A DNA stretch of 64,000 nucleotides from Desulfotalea sp. (lineage in GTDB: Bacteria; Desulfobacterota; Desulfobulbia; Desulfobulbales; Desulfocapsaceae). Below the pieces are notes generated by a model. The model was given only the letters and a program-made list of their open reading frames with translations, had not been told where the DNA came from and did not search any database. A program made the translations under genes and the position numbers. This document shows, piece after piece, positions 1 to 9,004 of the stretch. The stretch is from the NCBI GenBank assembly GCA_002733995.1, contig NVXR01000005.1, positions 62,001 to 126,000 of the forward strand, written 5' to 3'. The first letter of the stretch is position 1. Each line of letters starts with the position of its first letter.

Positions 1-787
1 GTGTTATTGCACGGGATTGTGGTGTTACGCTACTGCTGTCCTCACCTTTAAAAGTAAGAGGATTACCGTTTACGATCGCGGAAAAATGAGGGGTTATATA
101 GCTGTTTGCCTCAAAGGCAGTGTTTGACAACGTGGGCAGTCGTAGATCAAGTTGCTGTATGGTATGGGTTTTGTTGGCGGGTTTGTCGTCAAAGACAAGG
201 TCTCCGTCCGTGACAGATATATTGTTGAGCGAAAAGGAGAATGGTAAATCTGAAAAACCGAGCATCCCAGAGTTGTCGTCTTTTGCGGAAAGGTTGGGAA
301 TGAGGCTGCTGAAATTATAGGAATCGTCGGCATACCTCACGAGATGAAGAGAGGGTTTGCTTATATTTACCCTGGTGCAGACAAAATCCATCCGCAGAAT
401 TTGTATTGGCGCAAAGGTAAGTTCAAGGCTGTTTAAGGAGACGAGTGGCTTCCCCCCCCGCTCTGTGAGCTCCGCTAGGCGAGCGGTTAAAGTGAACGTG
501 AAGGGGTTGAATGTTACCTTGCCCGGCCTAAGGTTGAGATTATAATTTTGCCTAATCTGTTGTGGGATGAAATGGTTGATATAGTAAGGAACGCCCACAA
601 AACCAATTATGCAATAAGCAAAAAATAGCCCCAGGCAAACCAACAGCCATGACAGGGCCTTAGGTAAGGAACGTCTAGACCGTTGTTCTTTTCTTTCTTT
701 CGGCGTATGGGGGCTTTTTTGCTGTTTTTTTGGCGTTGAACCGGGTTGGTCCGAATCAATAGTTATTTTTCCAAATATGTCTGACAT
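1..787 (-). CDS. DUF748/AsmA-like envelope protein, N-terminal part (cut by window edge)
   Basis: An open frame reads without a stop from an ATG at 787 down to base 1, about 262 codons, so only the N-terminal part is present. The start is a charged, Lys/Arg-rich cytoplasmic tail (about residues 1-41), then one membrane segment (LSWLLVCLGLFFAYCIIGFV), then a domain with the run VTFNPFTFTLTA and VSLNSLELTFAP typical of the DUF748/AsmA-like repeats of large periplasm-spanning proteins. Such proteins are anchored in the inner membrane and are linked to phospholipid or outer-membrane homeostasis (family knowledge). The frame crosses a run of eight C residues near 462-469 without a frameshift. The exact function cannot be given from this fragment. 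Confidence 0.75.
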   Translation of the reverse strand, partial: MSDIFGKITIDSDQPGSTPKKQQKSPHTPKERKEQRSRRSLPKALSWLLVCLGLFFAYCIIGFVGVPYYINHFIPQQIRQNYNLNLRPGKVTFNPFTFTLTARLAELTERGGKPLVSLNSLELTFAPIQILRMDFVCTRVNISKPSLHLVRYADDSYNFSSLIPNLSAKDDNSGMLGFSDLPFSFSLNNISVTDGDLVFDDKPANKTHTIQQLDLRLPTLSNTAFEANSYITPHFSAIVNGNPLTFKGEDSSSVTPQSRAIT

Positions 788-1675
788 AATTCAATTAAGT
801 AAGTTGCTTAGAGTTTCAGTATTCGCGAGTAGCCTGTCCATGGGTGTGTGTCGTATCAACTCTTCATTGTTTTTAAGAAAATAATGATTGCAGAGAAGTA
901 AACGCTACGGGGGTTCGATATTGCCTCGATGACTGCGGGTATTATAAAGAACATTGGTTTGAGAAGAAACGACTATTCTCGTATCACTTCCAGGGTGGCT
1001 GTTTTGTAAAAAACAATGACGGCTATTCTTATCGTATGTATGCCGTTCTGTAAATTGTAGAAATGCGGATTCGAGTCAAACCGTCGACTTTTTGATACAA
1101 TACAAAAGTGTCTGATATACTACGACCTCGTGAAAATATGCACAATTACCGTAAAATTACTGTTATTGTTGAGGAGTTTCTATATACTTTTAGGTGATGT
1201 TCATTTGTAGTCCTTCTGTTCGCTTCCTCGTCTTGGTTTATCTCTGTAACTGTAAAAAAGCCGGAATACGTCGCTTTAGAAAGTTATTATTTGGCCAGTA
1301 GAGGGTAGAAAAAGATATTTTTTAGGCACGAAACTAAGGCCCATAACTGTTGCTCAACGTTGCAAGTTTGTTGCCTTGGTGCTTTTGCCCATGGAAGGGG
1401 TGCCTGCAAGCGCTATATGGCACGTAGTTGGAGTGCGGCGGATTAGTTGCGACGTTGTTAGGAATAAAAAGTCGTAATGAAAGAGAAATTGTTAGCCTTG
1501 TTGCATCTGAATTGTTATAAATTCAGGGAGATGTAAAAAGATAGTTACTACTACTTGTGAAGTAGTTTTTAGTGGTGTGGTCGTCAAGGGTTTTATCTGT
1601 GAGAAGAAAGACCGTGCATATTTTTTTCTGAAGCAGCCCCTCCGGTTTGGGTTTGCAATTCCATAAAATTGGTAC
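788..1675. other. Long gene-free stretch upstream of cdaA
   Basis: Almost 900 bases between the divergent DUF748 gene and cdaA hold no convincing coding frame, tRNA or known RNA signature. It should contain the promoters of both flanking genes. The only sigma-70-like pair I see is at 1092-1121, listed separately. A 19-codon frame starting at 1476 (MKEKLLALL...) has no good ribosome binding site. Confidence 0.5.
1092..1121 (+). promoter_or_regulatory. Candidate sigma-70 promoter upstream of cdaA operon
   Basis: TTGATA (1092-1097) and TATACT (1116-1121) are separated by 18 bases. Transcription from here would give cdaA a leader of about 550 bases, which is long, so the assignment to cdaA is uncertain. 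Confidence 0.3.
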
Positions 1676-2464
1676 ATGTTAGAGACATTTTCATATTTCA
1701 GATGGCAGGATCTTGTAGATATCTTGGTTGTGGCTTTTGTCATTAACCAACTTATATCGATTATTAGGGGTACGCGGTCGGTTCAGATGGTCGTTGGCTT
1801 AGGGGTCTTGACCATAATTTACTTTCTCGCAGGCGTTCTGGATCTTGCCGCGCTGAGCTGGATAATGCAGACCTTTCTTAGCTCGATTTTGTTAATTGTT
1901 ATCATTGTCTTTCAACATGATATTCGCAGGGCACTCACCCAGGTCGGCAAGTCACCTTTTCATAAAACAACCGATGTCGCCGCCAAAGAGTTAGAAGAAG
2001 TTATAAGAACACTTTTTTATCTTTCCAAAAGACGTATTGGTGCCCTTGTAGTGATAGAACGAGAGACCGGTCTTGGTGATTTCATTGAGTCAGGATTTCC
2101 TCTTGATGCAAAACTGACCAAAGAGCTGTTGATTTCTGTATTTATGCCGGTCTCGCCACTCCATGATGGGGCGGTCCTTATCAGTGAAGGAAAGATAAAG
2201 CATGCCGGTTGTATTTTACCTCTTACCCAAAACCCATATATTAATAAACGCTACGGAACCAGGCATCGTGCCGCCATTGGCCTTACCGAAGAGACAGATG
2301 CTGTGGTGCTCGTAGTGTCTGAAGAGACTCAAGAAATATCAATAGTGCGTCACGGTGCACTCACCACCGTCGAAGATGAAATAACTCTGACCAATAATTT
2401 GAAGGCAATTTTTATCGAGCAGAGTGGGCAAAGATCAGCATGGAAAAATTGGATTAATAAATGA
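1676..2464 (+). CDS. cdaA: Diadenylate cyclase CdaA (c-di-AMP synthase)
   Basis: Membrane-bound enzyme that condenses two ATP into cyclic di-AMP. Three hydrophobic segments lie in roughly the first 85 residues, followed by a DisA_N (DAC) domain with the two catalytic motifs intact: DGA in LHDGAVLI and RHR in GTRHRAAIG. Length (262 residues) fits the CdaA/DacA family. The ATG at 1676 is the first possible start after an in-frame TAA at 1664-1666, although the ribosome binding site is weak. The stop overlaps the next gene's start (ATGATGA), and the order cdaA-ybbR-glmM is the conserved c-di-AMP operon in which YbbR and GlmM modulate CdaA. A second DAC-domain gene lies at 36651-38090. Confidence 0.95.
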   Translation: MLETFSYFRWQDLVDILVVAFVINQLISIIRGTRSVQMVVGLGVLTIIYFLAGVLDLAALSWIMQTFLSSILLIVIIVFQHDIRRALTQVGKSPFHKTTDVAAKELEEVIRTLFYLSKRRIGALVVIERETGLGDFIESGFPLDAKLTKELLISVFMPVSPLHDGAVLISEGKIKHAGCILPLTQNPYINKRYGTRHRAAIGLTEETDAVVLVVSEETQEISIVRHGALTTVEDEITLTNNLKAIFIEQSGQRSAWKNWINK

Positions 2465-3558
2465 TGAAAGGGGTGCTCCGATATATTCTTGAAGTAAAGC
2501 AACTGACGAGGTTTTTCTCAAAAGATTGGATGTTGAAATTCGTTTCGCTGGGTCTTGCAGTTTTGCTTTGGTACTTTGTCGGTGGTGAAGATAGAATCGA
2601 TAAAAATGTGATGGTTCCCATAGAAATCATTAATCTGCCCCGGGACCTTGTCATCTCCAACCAGTTTAAGAAAGAGATTGAAGTAACAGTAAGTGGCCCG
2701 CGCTCACTTATTCTGGAGATGGCCGAAAAGGCGATCACCAGACAGGTGGATCTTTCAGCCGCCACTCCGGGCACAATGGTTATTGAAAATGATAATGATC
2801 ATATCCCCGTAGTGCGAGGCATAACAGTACAGCGTGTGACACCCTCATCAATTATCCTCTCCCTCGATAAACTCATTCAGAAACGATACCCTGTGACGGC
2901 AAGAACTGTCGGCAGAGTGGCTGATGGCTATTACGTTAAGATGCTGAAAACTGATCCCGACGTAATTACTATAACTGGACCATTGACGACATTGTCCCAG
3001 TTTGACGAACTCTTCACGAAAGCTATTAATCTTACGGGGGTGAAGGAGTCTGCACAGTTCCAGGTGCCGTTGGAACTCGATCCGGCGGTGGTGGAGCTGA
3101 TCGGCGAAACATCTGTTACAGCTGATCTTACGGTGGGCCTTGAGACTGTTACTGAAACCATTGAAGAGATGGAGGTTCATTTGGTTGTAGATGGGCTTCA
3201 GCAGAGGCTGACCCCTGCGACGGTGAAGGTCGCCGTTAATATTCCCAAAATGCTATTAGGCAGGTACGCCAGTATGACGGATCTCTTTTTGGTGACGGCC
3301 GTGAAGATGGGTGATAGCGAACTCTATCAGGTGAAGGTTACCCCTAAGAAAAATATAGGCTATCCCATTGAAATACTCTCTGTTATACCAACCCATGTGT
3401 TACTAGAAAATGACAATCCAAGTCCAGGGTATGACATAAATCCGGTACTCAGGTATAAGGATTCTATTGCTCCGGTGCAGGGGAATTCTTTTCCGGTGAC
3501 AACGCCTGTTATGAAAATTCCAAGAACGAAGACTAAAAGGATAAGAAGAACTCAATAA
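2461..3558 (+). CDS. ybbR: YbbR-domain protein (CdaR-like regulator of CdaA)
   Basis: Membrane-anchored protein with one N-terminal transmembrane helix (about residues 22-36, [14 protein letters not shown]) and a large extracytoplasmic part made of YbbR repeats. In Firmicutes the equivalent, CdaR, binds CdaA and tunes its activity; that role here is inferred from gene order. The start overlaps the cdaA stop by four bases, suggesting translational coupling, and its stop overlaps the glmM start (TAATG). The basic C-terminal tail (KTKRIRRTQ) is a common YbbR feature. Confidence 0.88.
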   Translation: MMKGVLRYILEVKQLTRFFSKDWMLKFVSLGLAVLLWYFVGGEDRIDKNVMVPIEIINLPRDLVISNQFKKEIEVTVSGPRSLILEMAEKAITRQVDLSAATPGTMVIENDNDHIPVVRGITVQRVTPSSIILSLDKLIQKRYPVTARTVGRVADGYYVKMLKTDPDVITITGPLTTLSQFDELFTKAINLTGVKESAQFQVPLELDPAVVELIGETSVTADLTVGLETVTETIEEMEVHLVVDGLQQRLTPATVKVAVNIPKMLLGRYASMTDLFLVTAVKMGDSELYQVKVTPKKNIGYPIEILSVIPTHVLLENDNPSPGYDINPVLRYKDSIAPVQGNSFPVTTPVMKIPRTKTKRIRRTQ

Positions 3559-4910
3559 TGAGAAAACTATTTGGAACCGACGGTATTCGAGGCGTAGCAA
3601 ACATCTACCCGATGACCACAGAGATAGCCATGCAGGTGGGTCGTGCCATTGCTTTTATCGTTAAGGATAGGGCTAAGGGGCATCGTATTGTCATTGGCAA
3701 AGATACGAGGCAGTCATGTTATATGCTTGAAAATGCACTTGCAGCTGGTATCTGTTCCATGGGGGTGGATGTTTTGCTGGTCGGTCCACTCCCCACACCC
3801 GGCATTGCCTTTATTACCACATCCATGCGGGCGGATGCCGGTGTTGTTATCTCCGCCTCCCACAATCCCTTTCAGGATAATGGTATAAAATTATTTTCAA
3901 GCGATGGTTTTAAGCTGCCAGATGATGTAGAGGAGCAGATTGAAGATTTGATCTTTTCCCAGAAGATGGAGGCCTTAAGGCCTGTAGCTGACGAGGTTGG
4001 CAAGGCGAAGCGTATTGAAGATGCGAAAGGGCGTTATATTGTGTTTCTGAAAAACACCTTTCCTAAGAATTATACCTTAGAGGATTTTCACATCGTCCTT
4101 GATTGCGCCCACGGCGCTACCTACAAGGTGGCCCCCCACGTATTTGAGGAGTTGGGTGCCAAGGTCACCACCATTGGTGTGAGTCCTGACGGCAAAAATA
4201 TCAACCACGAGTGCGGCGCGCTCTACCCCGAGAAGATGGCCGAAAAGGTCAAGGAACTCGGTGCTGATATTGGCCTGGCCCTTGATGGTGACGGTGATAG
4301 ACTCATCGTCTGTGATGAAAATGGTGAGGTGGTTGATGGTGATCATATTATGGCAATCTGTGCCCAAGAGCTCATTGTCCAAAGAAAGCTGAAGAAAAAA
4401 ACGCTTGTTGCCACGGTTATGTCAAATATGGGCCTCGAAGTCGCTATGGAAAAGATGGGTGGCAAGATGGTGCGTACAGGGGTCGGTGACAGGCATGTTG
4501 TGGCGGAGATGCGTAAGAATGGCTTTAGCTTTGGTGGCGAACAGTCTGGGCACCTTGTGTTTCTTGAGCATATAACAACGGGTGACGGGATTCTTGCAGG
4601 ATTACAACTCCTGGCAATAATGAAAAAACGCAAAAAGCCTCTGTCAAAGCTGGCAATGGTGATGAGCAGTTTCCCCCAGGTGCTCAAAAATGTCAGAACC
4701 AGCAGGAAAATCGATTTAGGCACGATTCCAGGCTTTAGTGAGGCGCTTACAAAGTATGAAAAAGAATTGGGTAAAACAGGACGCATACTTGTCCGCCCCT
4801 CGGGAACAGAGCCGGTTATCCGGGTAATGGTCGAAGGTCAGGACGATGGGCAGATAAATAGAATAGCAGATGACCTGTGTAGCTTGGTGGAAAAGGCGGA
4901 CGTGAACTAG
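3558..4910 (+). CDS. glmM: Phosphoglucosamine mutase
   Basis: Converts glucosamine-6-phosphate to glucosamine-1-phosphate for UDP-GlcNAc and hence peptidoglycan and LPS. Begins with the family signature [12 protein letters not shown]. The phosphoserine loop is [13 protein letters not shown] (about residues 99-111), the Mg-binding loop is DGDGDR, and the phosphate-binding loop [12 protein letters not shown] is near the C-terminus. Length of 450 residues is normal. Last gene of the cdaA-ybbR-glmM operon; a strong terminator follows 22 bases after the stop. In other bacteria GlmM binds and inhibits CdaA, so this operon ties cell-wall precursor supply to c-di-AMP. Confidence 0.97.
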   Translation: MRKLFGTDGIRGVANIYPMTTEIAMQVGRAIAFIVKDRAKGHRIVIGKDTRQSCYMLENALAAGICSMGVDVLLVGPLPTPGIAFITTSMRADAGVVISASHNPFQDNGIKLFSSDGFKLPDDVEEQIEDLIFSQKMEALRPVADEVGKAKRIEDAKGRYIVFLKNTFPKNYTLEDFHIVLDCAHGATYKVAPHVFEELGAKVTTIGVSPDGKNINHECGALYPEKMAEKVKELGADIGLALDGDGDRLIVCDENGEVVDGDHIMAICAQELIVQRKLKKKTLVATVMSNMGLEVAMEKMGGKMVRTGVGDRHVVAEMRKNGFSFGGEQSGHLVFLEHITTGDGILAGLQLLAIMKKRKKPLSKLAMVMSSFPQVLKNVRTSRKIDLGTIPGFSEALTKYEKELGKTGRILVRPSGTEPVIRVMVEGQDDGQINRIADDLCSLVEKADVN

Positions 4911-4932
4911 GCTAACGGCAACATCTTTTGTC

Positions 4933-4978
4933 AAAGGGGCAGGGGAGTGACAATATTTGTCACTCCCCTGCCCCTTTT
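4933..4978 (+). terminator. Strong intrinsic terminator after glmM
   Basis: Nearly perfect 21-bp stem (left arm from 4933, right arm ending 4977) with a 3-base loop, flanked by A-run and T-run, so it can work in both directions. It separates the glmM operon from pilA. Confidence 0.9.
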
Positions 4979-5100
4979 GGGTCGTAGCTATAAAAAATGA
5001 GCGTGGCTTACAGGGCAGCAAAAATAATACAGGCAATAATTCAGCCCATAACCATTGCAAACAACGAAAAGTATTTTTTTATGCAATCGTTTTCGTCAAA

Positions 5101-5116
5101 TGGCACTTCTCTTGCA
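5101..5116 (+). promoter_or_regulatory. Sigma-54 (-24/-12) promoter of pilA
   Basis: TGGCAC-N5-TTGCA matches the RpoN consensus exactly, with GG at 5102-5103 and GC at 5114-5115. Predicted start of transcription is near 5127, giving a leader of about 70 bases before pilA. An inverted repeat ACGAAAA (5064-5070) / TTTTCGT (5090-5096) just upstream could be part of an activator site. PilR-type activation of pilA through RpoN is known in Pseudomonas, Myxococcus and Geobacter; here it is inferred. Confidence 0.85.
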
Positions 5117-5194
5117 TCTTTAAGCCGAAACGAACAACCCCGTTCATAACTGGTTCAATAAATCTAAGGACCTCAAAAAAACATAGGAGATATC

Positions 5195-5761
5195 ATGAAA
5201 GTGAATATCGCTAAGAAAGTACAAAACAAAGAAGGTTTCACCCTGGTCGAGTTGATGATCGTTGTCGCTATCATCGGTATTTTGGCCGCTATCGCTATTC
5301 CGAATTTTTTGGCCTATCAGATGAAGAGTAAGAGCGCAGAGGCAAAAACGAATATGGGGGCGATAAAAACAAGTTTGATCGCATATGCGGCTGAGAGGGA
5401 TGAATATCTCACTGCCCCAAGTACCCCTGCCGGAGCTAACGCAGACGCTACAGGCAAAAAGGCGGCATGGGTAGCTACTCCGGGTGTAGGGCTTACAGCT
5501 CTAGGCTTTGCGCCTTCTGGAGATGTGTACTATCGTTATGCTATTACTGACGCTTTTATTTGGGCTCCGGGTACATTAACTGCTGTTGGCCCGGCAGCTC
5601 CTGCCACAAGTACGCCAGGTACAGGCATCACACCGACAGTTGCGGCAGATGTGACAATAAACACCAAGAGTGATCTCGATGGTGATGGAGCAAAGACTGG
5701 TGGCTTTAGTATGACTGATATTGCTTCTGAATTGGTGGATAATAATCCTGGAGAATACTAG
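5195..5761 (+). CDS. pilA: Type IV major pilin PilA
   Basis: Prepilin with a 14-residue leader ending in Gly, then the class III cleavage and assembly motif FTLVELMIVVAIIGILAAIA with Glu at mature position 5. The mature protein is about 174 residues, full length rather than the short Geobacter form, and has no cysteines, so there is no disulfide-bonded D-region. The C-terminal part has a Thr/Pro/Ala-rich stretch and a DLDGDGAKTGG loop that looks like a Ca-binding site. AGGAGA lies 5 bases before the ATG. Driven by the sigma-54 promoter at 5101 and followed by a long hairpin at 5806-5853, it heads the pilA-pilG-pilH-pilI cluster. Confidence 0.95.
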   Translation: MKVNIAKKVQNKEGFTLVELMIVVAIIGILAAIAIPNFLAYQMKSKSAEAKTNMGAIKTSLIAYAAERDEYLTAPSTPAGANADATGKKAAWVATPGVGLTALGFAPSGDVYYRYAITDAFIWAPGTLTAVGPAAPATSTPGTGITPTVAADVTINTKSDLDGDGAKTGGFSMTDIASELVDNNPGEY

Positions 5762-5805
5762 TCGAACAAGTATGGTTAGATAGCATAAGCGGCAATGGTA
5801 TGAAT

Positions 5806-5853
5806 GCATTCAAAGATGGTAGTACTACCCAAGTCTTACCCATCTTTGGATGC
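5806..5853 (+). other. Hairpin in pilA-pilG intergenic mRNA
   Basis: GCATTCAAAGATGG (5806-5819) pairs with CCATCTTTGGATGC (5840-5853): 14 bp with one G-U pair. There is no T-run, so it is more likely an mRNA-stabilising or partial-termination structure that keeps pilA expression above that of the downstream ABC genes (inference). Confidence 0.55.
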
Positions 5854-5906
5854 TTAATGTATAAAACAGATATAGAATTAAAAGTAACGTTGTGTTGTGG
5901 ATGGCA

Positions 5907-6827
5907 ATGAAGAAAAAACCCATAGTTTTCTTGCTGATTGCAGGGCTCTTTGCTGCGTCTCTCTACCCCCTTCAAACACTGCAGAAGCGTTATTCCACAG
6001 CTTTTGAATTTGAAGATCTTAAATACCTTCCTTCCGGCGCCTTTTTAAAAGGTGCGGCGCTCTCTTTTGATGAAGTAGCCGCCGATCTCCTTTGGATTAA
6101 GACTCTTGGCTACTTTGGTGCACACGCTCAAGGTGACCGGGATTATAAGTGGCTCTACCATCTTATAGATATTACAACCAGTCTTGATCCATTTTATTCC
6201 GATCCTTATGAATTTGGTGGTGTAGTGTTAGGTACGGAGCTTGGTGATATTGATAAAAGCACTGAAATCTTAAAGAAAGGGATTGCTAATGTCCCAAAAA
6301 ACAACAAAAGATACTGGTATCTACCATTTTTTACCGCCTTTAACTATATGTACTACAAAGGTGACAACCTGACCGCAGCTCGATATCTCGAAATTGCAGC
6401 TCGTTATCCGCAAAGCCCACCACACCTTCCTTTACTTGTCTCGCGTCTTTATGCCAATACTGACTCCCCAGGTCTGGCGCTACCTTTTTTAGAGGAGATG
6501 TTGGTGCGAGCTGACTCCCCCAAGATAAAGCGAAATTTACAAACACGTATAAATGTAATACGGGTTAAGCAGCATATACTGGTGTTGGCTGCTGCCGCCA
6601 AACAATTCAAAGAACATACAGGGAGAAATATCATAAGTCTTGATGAGTTGGTGAACAGCGGTATTATGACGGCCCTACCTGTGGAACCTTTTGGCGGACA
6701 ATATCGACTTAATAAGGAGGGTGATATTGAATCCTCTTCAAAAATCGAGAGTATGGAGCTTTATCATATTAAAAAGTCGAAAACGAACAAAACTAAACCG
6801 TTGGTTTTTATCGAGGAGCCTGAATGA
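5907..6827 (+). CDS. TPR-type exported protein, PilG-like, of the pilA-pilGHI cluster
   Basis: About 306 residues: an N-terminal signal peptide or anchor (MKKKPIVFLLIAGLFAASLY) followed by helical repeats that look like tetratricopeptide repeats (for example LEIAARYPQSPPHLPLL, then LALPFLEEMLV). It sits between pilA and an ABC transporter, in the position of pilG of Myxococcus xanthus, whose pilGHI genes are needed for pilus assembly; the PilG name is therefore from context. Possible starts are ATG 5901 and ATG 5907; I chose 5907 because it places the lysines directly before the hydrophobic core. No strong ribosome binding site is visible. The stop overlaps the next start by four bases (ATGA). 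Confidence 0.7.
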   Translation: MKKKPIVFLLIAGLFAASLYPLQTLQKRYSTAFEFEDLKYLPSGAFLKGAALSFDEVAADLLWIKTLGYFGAHAQGDRDYKWLYHLIDITTSLDPFYSDPYEFGGVVLGTELGDIDKSTEILKKGIANVPKNNKRYWYLPFFTAFNYMYYKGDNLTAARYLEIAARYPQSPPHLPLLVSRLYANTDSPGLALPFLEEMLVRADSPKIKRNLQTRINVIRVKQHILVLAAAAKQFKEHTGRNIISLDELVNSGIMTALPVEPFGGQYRLNKEGDIESSSKIESMELYHIKKSKTNKTKPLVFIEEPE

Positions 6828-7735
6828 TTGAACCAGCTATTTCTTTTAACCGTGTCAGTAAAACATATCGAACCGGCTTCTGGGGTAAGTCATTTATTGC
6901 CTTGGATGATCTTTCTTTTGAGGTGAGGAGGGGAGAAATTCTAGGTTATCTTGGGCCCAACGGCTCCGGAAAGACTACCACATTCAAGGTGTTGCTTGAT
7001 CTCATTCGTCCGGATACTGGATCCATCACTGTCTTTGGTGGGCCTGCTGACCAGCAGGCAAGGGAACGAATCGGTTTTTTGCCGGAAAACCCGTACTTCT
7101 ATATGTATCTGACCGCTGCAGAATCCCTACACTTTCATGGCCGGTTAAGGGGGATGAGTAGGGATGAAAGGAAAAGTCGTATCCCTGAGTTGCTGCACCT
7201 TGTTGGTTTGGACCATGCCGAGGGGCGCGCCCTTAGGAAGTTTTCTAGAGGTATGTTGCAGCGCATAGGTATTGCCCAGGCGATGGTTAACGACCCTGAT
7301 ATCCTGATTCTCGATGAGCCCATGTCCGGACTTGATCCCAGTGGTCGTAAACAGATGCGTGATATTATCCTCGGTTGTCGAGATCTCGGCAAAACAGTTG
7401 TCTTTTCCTCCCATATTCTCTCCGATGTAGAAGTTATGTGTGATCGAGCAGCGATGATTCGTCAAGGTAAGTTGCAAGGAATCGTTCAAGTCGGCGAGAT
7501 GCTAGACAGTAGGATTACGCATTGGGAGATCTCCTGTACTAATCTTCCTGACGCCTCTCGCTATGCAGGGTGTATAGCTCAACAAACTAAAAATCAGCTA
7601 CTCTTGAAAGTCGGGGATGAAGCTGAAGCAAAAAATATGATGTGGGATATTGAACAAAGTGGTGGCAGGGTTCTCTCTTTTGGTCCTTTACGAACAAGCC
7701 TTGAAGACCTTTTTATTAATCAATCCGGGGAATAG
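6824..7735 (+). CDS. ABC transporter ATPase, PilH-like
   Basis: Nucleotide-binding subunit of an ABC exporter. Walker A is GPNGSGKTT (about residues 45-53), the signature is [10 protein letters not shown] and Walker B is [13 protein letters not shown], followed by the switch His in FSSH. A C-terminal extension of about 80 residues is typical of ABC-2-type exporter ATPases such as CcmA/NatA. Translationally coupled to the TPR gene before it; the permease starts 5 bases after its stop. In M. xanthus the equivalent PilH/PilI pair is required for pilus biogenesis. Confidence 0.85.
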   Translation: MIEPAISFNRVSKTYRTGFWGKSFIALDDLSFEVRRGEILGYLGPNGSGKTTTFKVLLDLIRPDTGSITVFGGPADQQARERIGFLPENPYFYMYLTAAESLHFHGRLRGMSRDERKSRIPELLHLVGLDHAEGRALRKFSRGMLQRIGIAQAMVNDPDILILDEPMSGLDPSGRKQMRDIILGCRDLGKTVVFSSHILSDVEVMCDRAAMIRQGKLQGIVQVGEMLDSRITHWEISCTNLPDASRYAGCIAQQTKNQLLLKVGDEAEAKNMMWDIEQSGGRVLSFGPLRTSLEDLFINQSGE

Positions 7736-7739
7736 AAAC

Positions 7740-8507
7740 ATGCAGAAAATTGTGGCCATTGCCCTGAATACTTTCCGCGAGTCAATCCGGGACCGGGTTT
7801 TTTATAGTCTGTTGGCTTTTGCCCTCATAATGTTGGCCTTTTCTCTTGTGCTTGGCTATCTTACAGTTGGTGATGAAATAAAAATTATAAAAGATTTTGG
7901 TTTGGCAGCCATTTCTCTTTTTGGGGTATTGATTGCTATTTTTGTCGGCATCAGTCTGGTCTATAAAGAAATGGAGAAAAGGACTATTTATGTAATTCTT
8001 GCCAATCCCATTTCCAGGTATCAGTTTGTGCTGGGAAAGTATCTGGGGCTTTCTCTTACCCTGTTGGTGGAGGTCGTGGTTATGACGGCCGGGCTTTTTG
8101 CTCTGTGTTATCTTAAACAGCAGGCGATACCTTGGGATCTGTTTACGGCGATTGTGCCTATTTGGTTTGAACTTCAGCTCATTCTGGCTGTGGCGCTTCT
8201 TTTTTCTACCTTTGTTTCACCCTTTTTAAGCGGTCTTTGCACCCTGGCTGTTTTTATAATAGGGCATTTGACGTTAGACTTTAAGCAACTTGTTGCTAAT
8301 TTGGATAGTTCGCCACTAAAAATGACCGCGGACGTCCTGTATTACACTTTTCCAAATCTTGAAATATTGAATTTTAAGGCTAGGGTCGTCCATGGAGTAG
8401 ATATTGCCCTTGCAGATTTTCTCTTTTCTCTCGCCTACGCGAGCTGTTACACCATAATGATACTTGCTCTAGCCCTGTTTATTTTTAATAGACGCGATAT
8501 TCGATAG
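7740..8507 (+). CDS. ABC transporter permease, PilI-like (ABC-2 type)
   Basis: Integral membrane protein of about 255 residues with six hydrophobic segments and an opening (MQKIVAIALNTFRESIRDRV) typical of ABC-2 permeases. A longer reading frame begins at 7650 inside the ATPase gene, but the ATG at 7740 gives the family-type N-terminus and has a GGGGAA ribosome binding site, so I use it. It completes the pilA-pilG-pilH-pilI unit; the transported substrate is not known even in Myxococcus. Confidence 0.85.
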   Translation: MQKIVAIALNTFRESIRDRVFYSLLAFALIMLAFSLVLGYLTVGDEIKIIKDFGLAAISLFGVLIAIFVGISLVYKEMEKRTIYVILANPISRYQFVLGKYLGLSLTLLVEVVVMTAGLFALCYLKQQAIPWDLFTAIVPIWFELQLILAVALLFSTFVSPFLSGLCTLAVFIIGHLTLDFKQLVANLDSSPLKMTADVLYYTFPNLEILNFKARVVHGVDIALADFLFSLAYASCYTIMILALALFIFNRRDIR

Positions 8508-9004
8508 AGAAAATAAAATAATTGGCATAACATTAGATTGTTGGCTGGTTTTTACAATATCGGGCAGCATTACGCGATAAGTCTTCTGTGGGGTGGGGAT
8601 TCTATTCATTATTTTGATAAATTATTATGTGCATTCCGTCCGCTTATCTGCCTTTTTTACCCATTCATAGACTGACCTCAATTTTATTTTCTATAAAACA
8701 CCCGTGTCATTGTTATGTAATGAGTGGCGTCAAAAAATAATTATAGCTTTGATGTTTCTAGTTCTGTTACTGATTTCAATGAGTTATCGGTTTAAGGTAA
8801 AGCCAATGAGCACACAGTCATATTCGTCTCAAATAAGCGAGTAAACAGGAAAAAGCCAATTGTAGGCATAATTTATATTTCAACTACTGTGCTTGTAAAC
8901 TGTAGTAGATCTACGGCTGTAATTACTGAGGCAAGTTCCTGGAGTGGAAGTTGCTAAGGTTGAGGTAGGAAGTTTATTGTGGTGGCACAAGGAGGCTTTA
9001 TAGT
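8508..9004. other. Gene-free stretch between pilI and the minor-pilin operon
   Basis: About 500 AT-rich bases. I see no coding frame or terminator with a T-run. A small palindrome GTAGATCTAC lies near 8904. A TGGCAC just before the next gene has no TTGC at the right distance, so it is not a sigma-54 promoter. The promoter of the minor-pilin operon must lie here but is not obvious. Confidence 0.4.

Noticed and set aside
1060..1095. tRNA T-arm-like GATTCGAGTC
   Set aside because: Flanking bases do not form the 5-bp T stem and no acceptor or anticodon arm is nearby.
1492..1743. 83-codon minus-strand frame
   Set aside because: Overlaps the 5' end of cdaA and has no start site or family signature.
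4957..5214. 85-codon plus-strand frame before pilA
   Set aside because: It runs through the glmM terminator and the sigma-54 promoter of pilA.
8990..9004. Second sigma-54 promoter (TGGCAC) before the minor-pilin operon
   Set aside because: The GC element is one base off, TTGC is missing, and it overlaps the ribosome binding site.
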